Assembly: GCA_903889785.1 (NCBI GenBank)
Contig: CAISYT010000002.1
Span: forward strand, 1-5,009
Length of the DNA: 5,009 bases
Direction of reading: 5' to 3'
From: an uncultured Caulobacterales bacterium
GTDB taxonomy: Bacteria > Pseudomonadota > Alphaproteobacteria > Caulobacterales > Caulobacteraceae
In this document: piece by piece, positions 4,816 through 5,009 of the stretch
Position numbering within the stretch: the stretch's first letter is position 1
Layout: each line of letters opens with the position of its first letter
Program-made: the position numbers and the translations under genes
Notes under the pieces: model-generated
What the model was told of the DNA's origin: nothing
The model's database searches: none
Seen by the model: the letters and a program-made list of their open reading frames with translations, nothing else

Positions 4816-5009
4816 TTAGGGGCGCTTAAGCGCGCCGGCGAGGGCTTCGAAAGCGGGCTTGGGCCGGCCTTGGTCGTCGAACAGCAGGGGTTGATCGGTT
4901 CCCTCGCCGTCATTGGGCGGCGCGCGTAGCTAGCTATCCGTGTCGAGCAGGCCCCAGACCGAGAAGGCCAACCGCTACGCCGGGGGTAGATCCATGAAGG
5001 CGTCGGCAG
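4816..5009 (-). pseudogene. 3' end of a GH10 endo-1,4-beta-xylanase-like gene with two amber codons
   Basis: Read on the minus strand in a single frame from the right edge: ADAFMDLPPA-TAG-RLAFSVWGLLDTDS-TAG-LRAPPNDGEGTDQ, then LLFDDQGRPKPAFEALAGAL, KRP and TAA (4816-4818). GH10 xylanases, usually secreted, cleave beta-1,4-xylan, and near their C-terminus they carry V/T-W-G-L-x-D-x-x-S-W-L and then P-L-L/P-F-D-x-x-x-R/Y-P-K-P-A-F/Y. Both are recognisable here. The second amber (4930-4932) sits exactly where the conserved Trp of S-W-L belongs, a one-base TGG to TAG change; the first is at 4975-4977. The rest of the gene lies outside the window. With two stops in the tail it is almost certainly inactive or lacks its C-terminal strand, unless the ambers are read through. 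It converges on the secreted-protein gene. Confidence 0.75.

Noticed and set aside
4822..4833. GCGCTTAAGCGC perfect 12-base palindrome
   Set aside because: It lies inside the coding frame of the xylanase tail (codons for Ala-Leu-Lys-Arg) and has no T-run; probably incidental.

Overview
The window is GC-rich chromosomal DNA from an alphaproteobacterium, most likely a member of the Caulobacterales (Caulobacter/Phenylobacterium-like). The main pointer is a complete sciP gene (DUF1153 cell-cycle regulator). It is preceded by an AT-rich promoter region holding two close GATTC sites (the CcrM methylation motif GANTC) and a near-consensus CtrA box. The clpB and mnmA sequences also look alphaproteobacterial.

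Layout. 2-853 (+) is the 3' part of clpB, running in from outside the window. 878-1153 (-) is a small GNAT-like acetyltransferase convergent with clpB. 1154-1347 has no intact gene but holds a signal-peptide ORF that looks broken. 1348-2535 (-) is a complete mnmA (tRNA 2-thiouridylase). 2585-2707 (-) is an open stretch resembling the C-terminal end of a FlgL/flagellin-type protein, without a start. 2711-2983 is the AT-rich sciP regulatory region. 2998-3279 (+) is sciP. 3284-3642 (+) is a decayed 3' end of flhA, beginning almost at the sciP stop. 3718-4074 (+) is a DUF4282 membrane protein. 4152-4310 (+) is a small ORF resembling a DUF6152 C-terminus. It overlaps by one base a secreted protein gene at 4310-4795 (+), which itself seems shortened by a late amber codon. 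4816-5009 (-) is the 3' end of a GH10 xylanase-like gene broken by two amber codons.

Interpretation. The intact genes are housekeeping (protein disaggregation, tRNA thiolation) and cell-cycle control (sciP). The broken ones tell the main story. A flagellar gene tail on the left and the tail of the export-gate gene flhA on the right flank a healthy sciP. This fits a flagellar cluster that was deleted while the CtrA antagonist SciP was kept, as in a lineage that lost motility. A decayed xylanase tail, a probably frameshifted secreted ORF and a possibly truncated secreted protein show that gene decay is not limited to flagellar genes. I found no CRISPR array, insertion sequence, tRNA or rRNA. 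The strongest candidate for novelty is the sciP-retaining flagellar scar, not a new enzymatic system.
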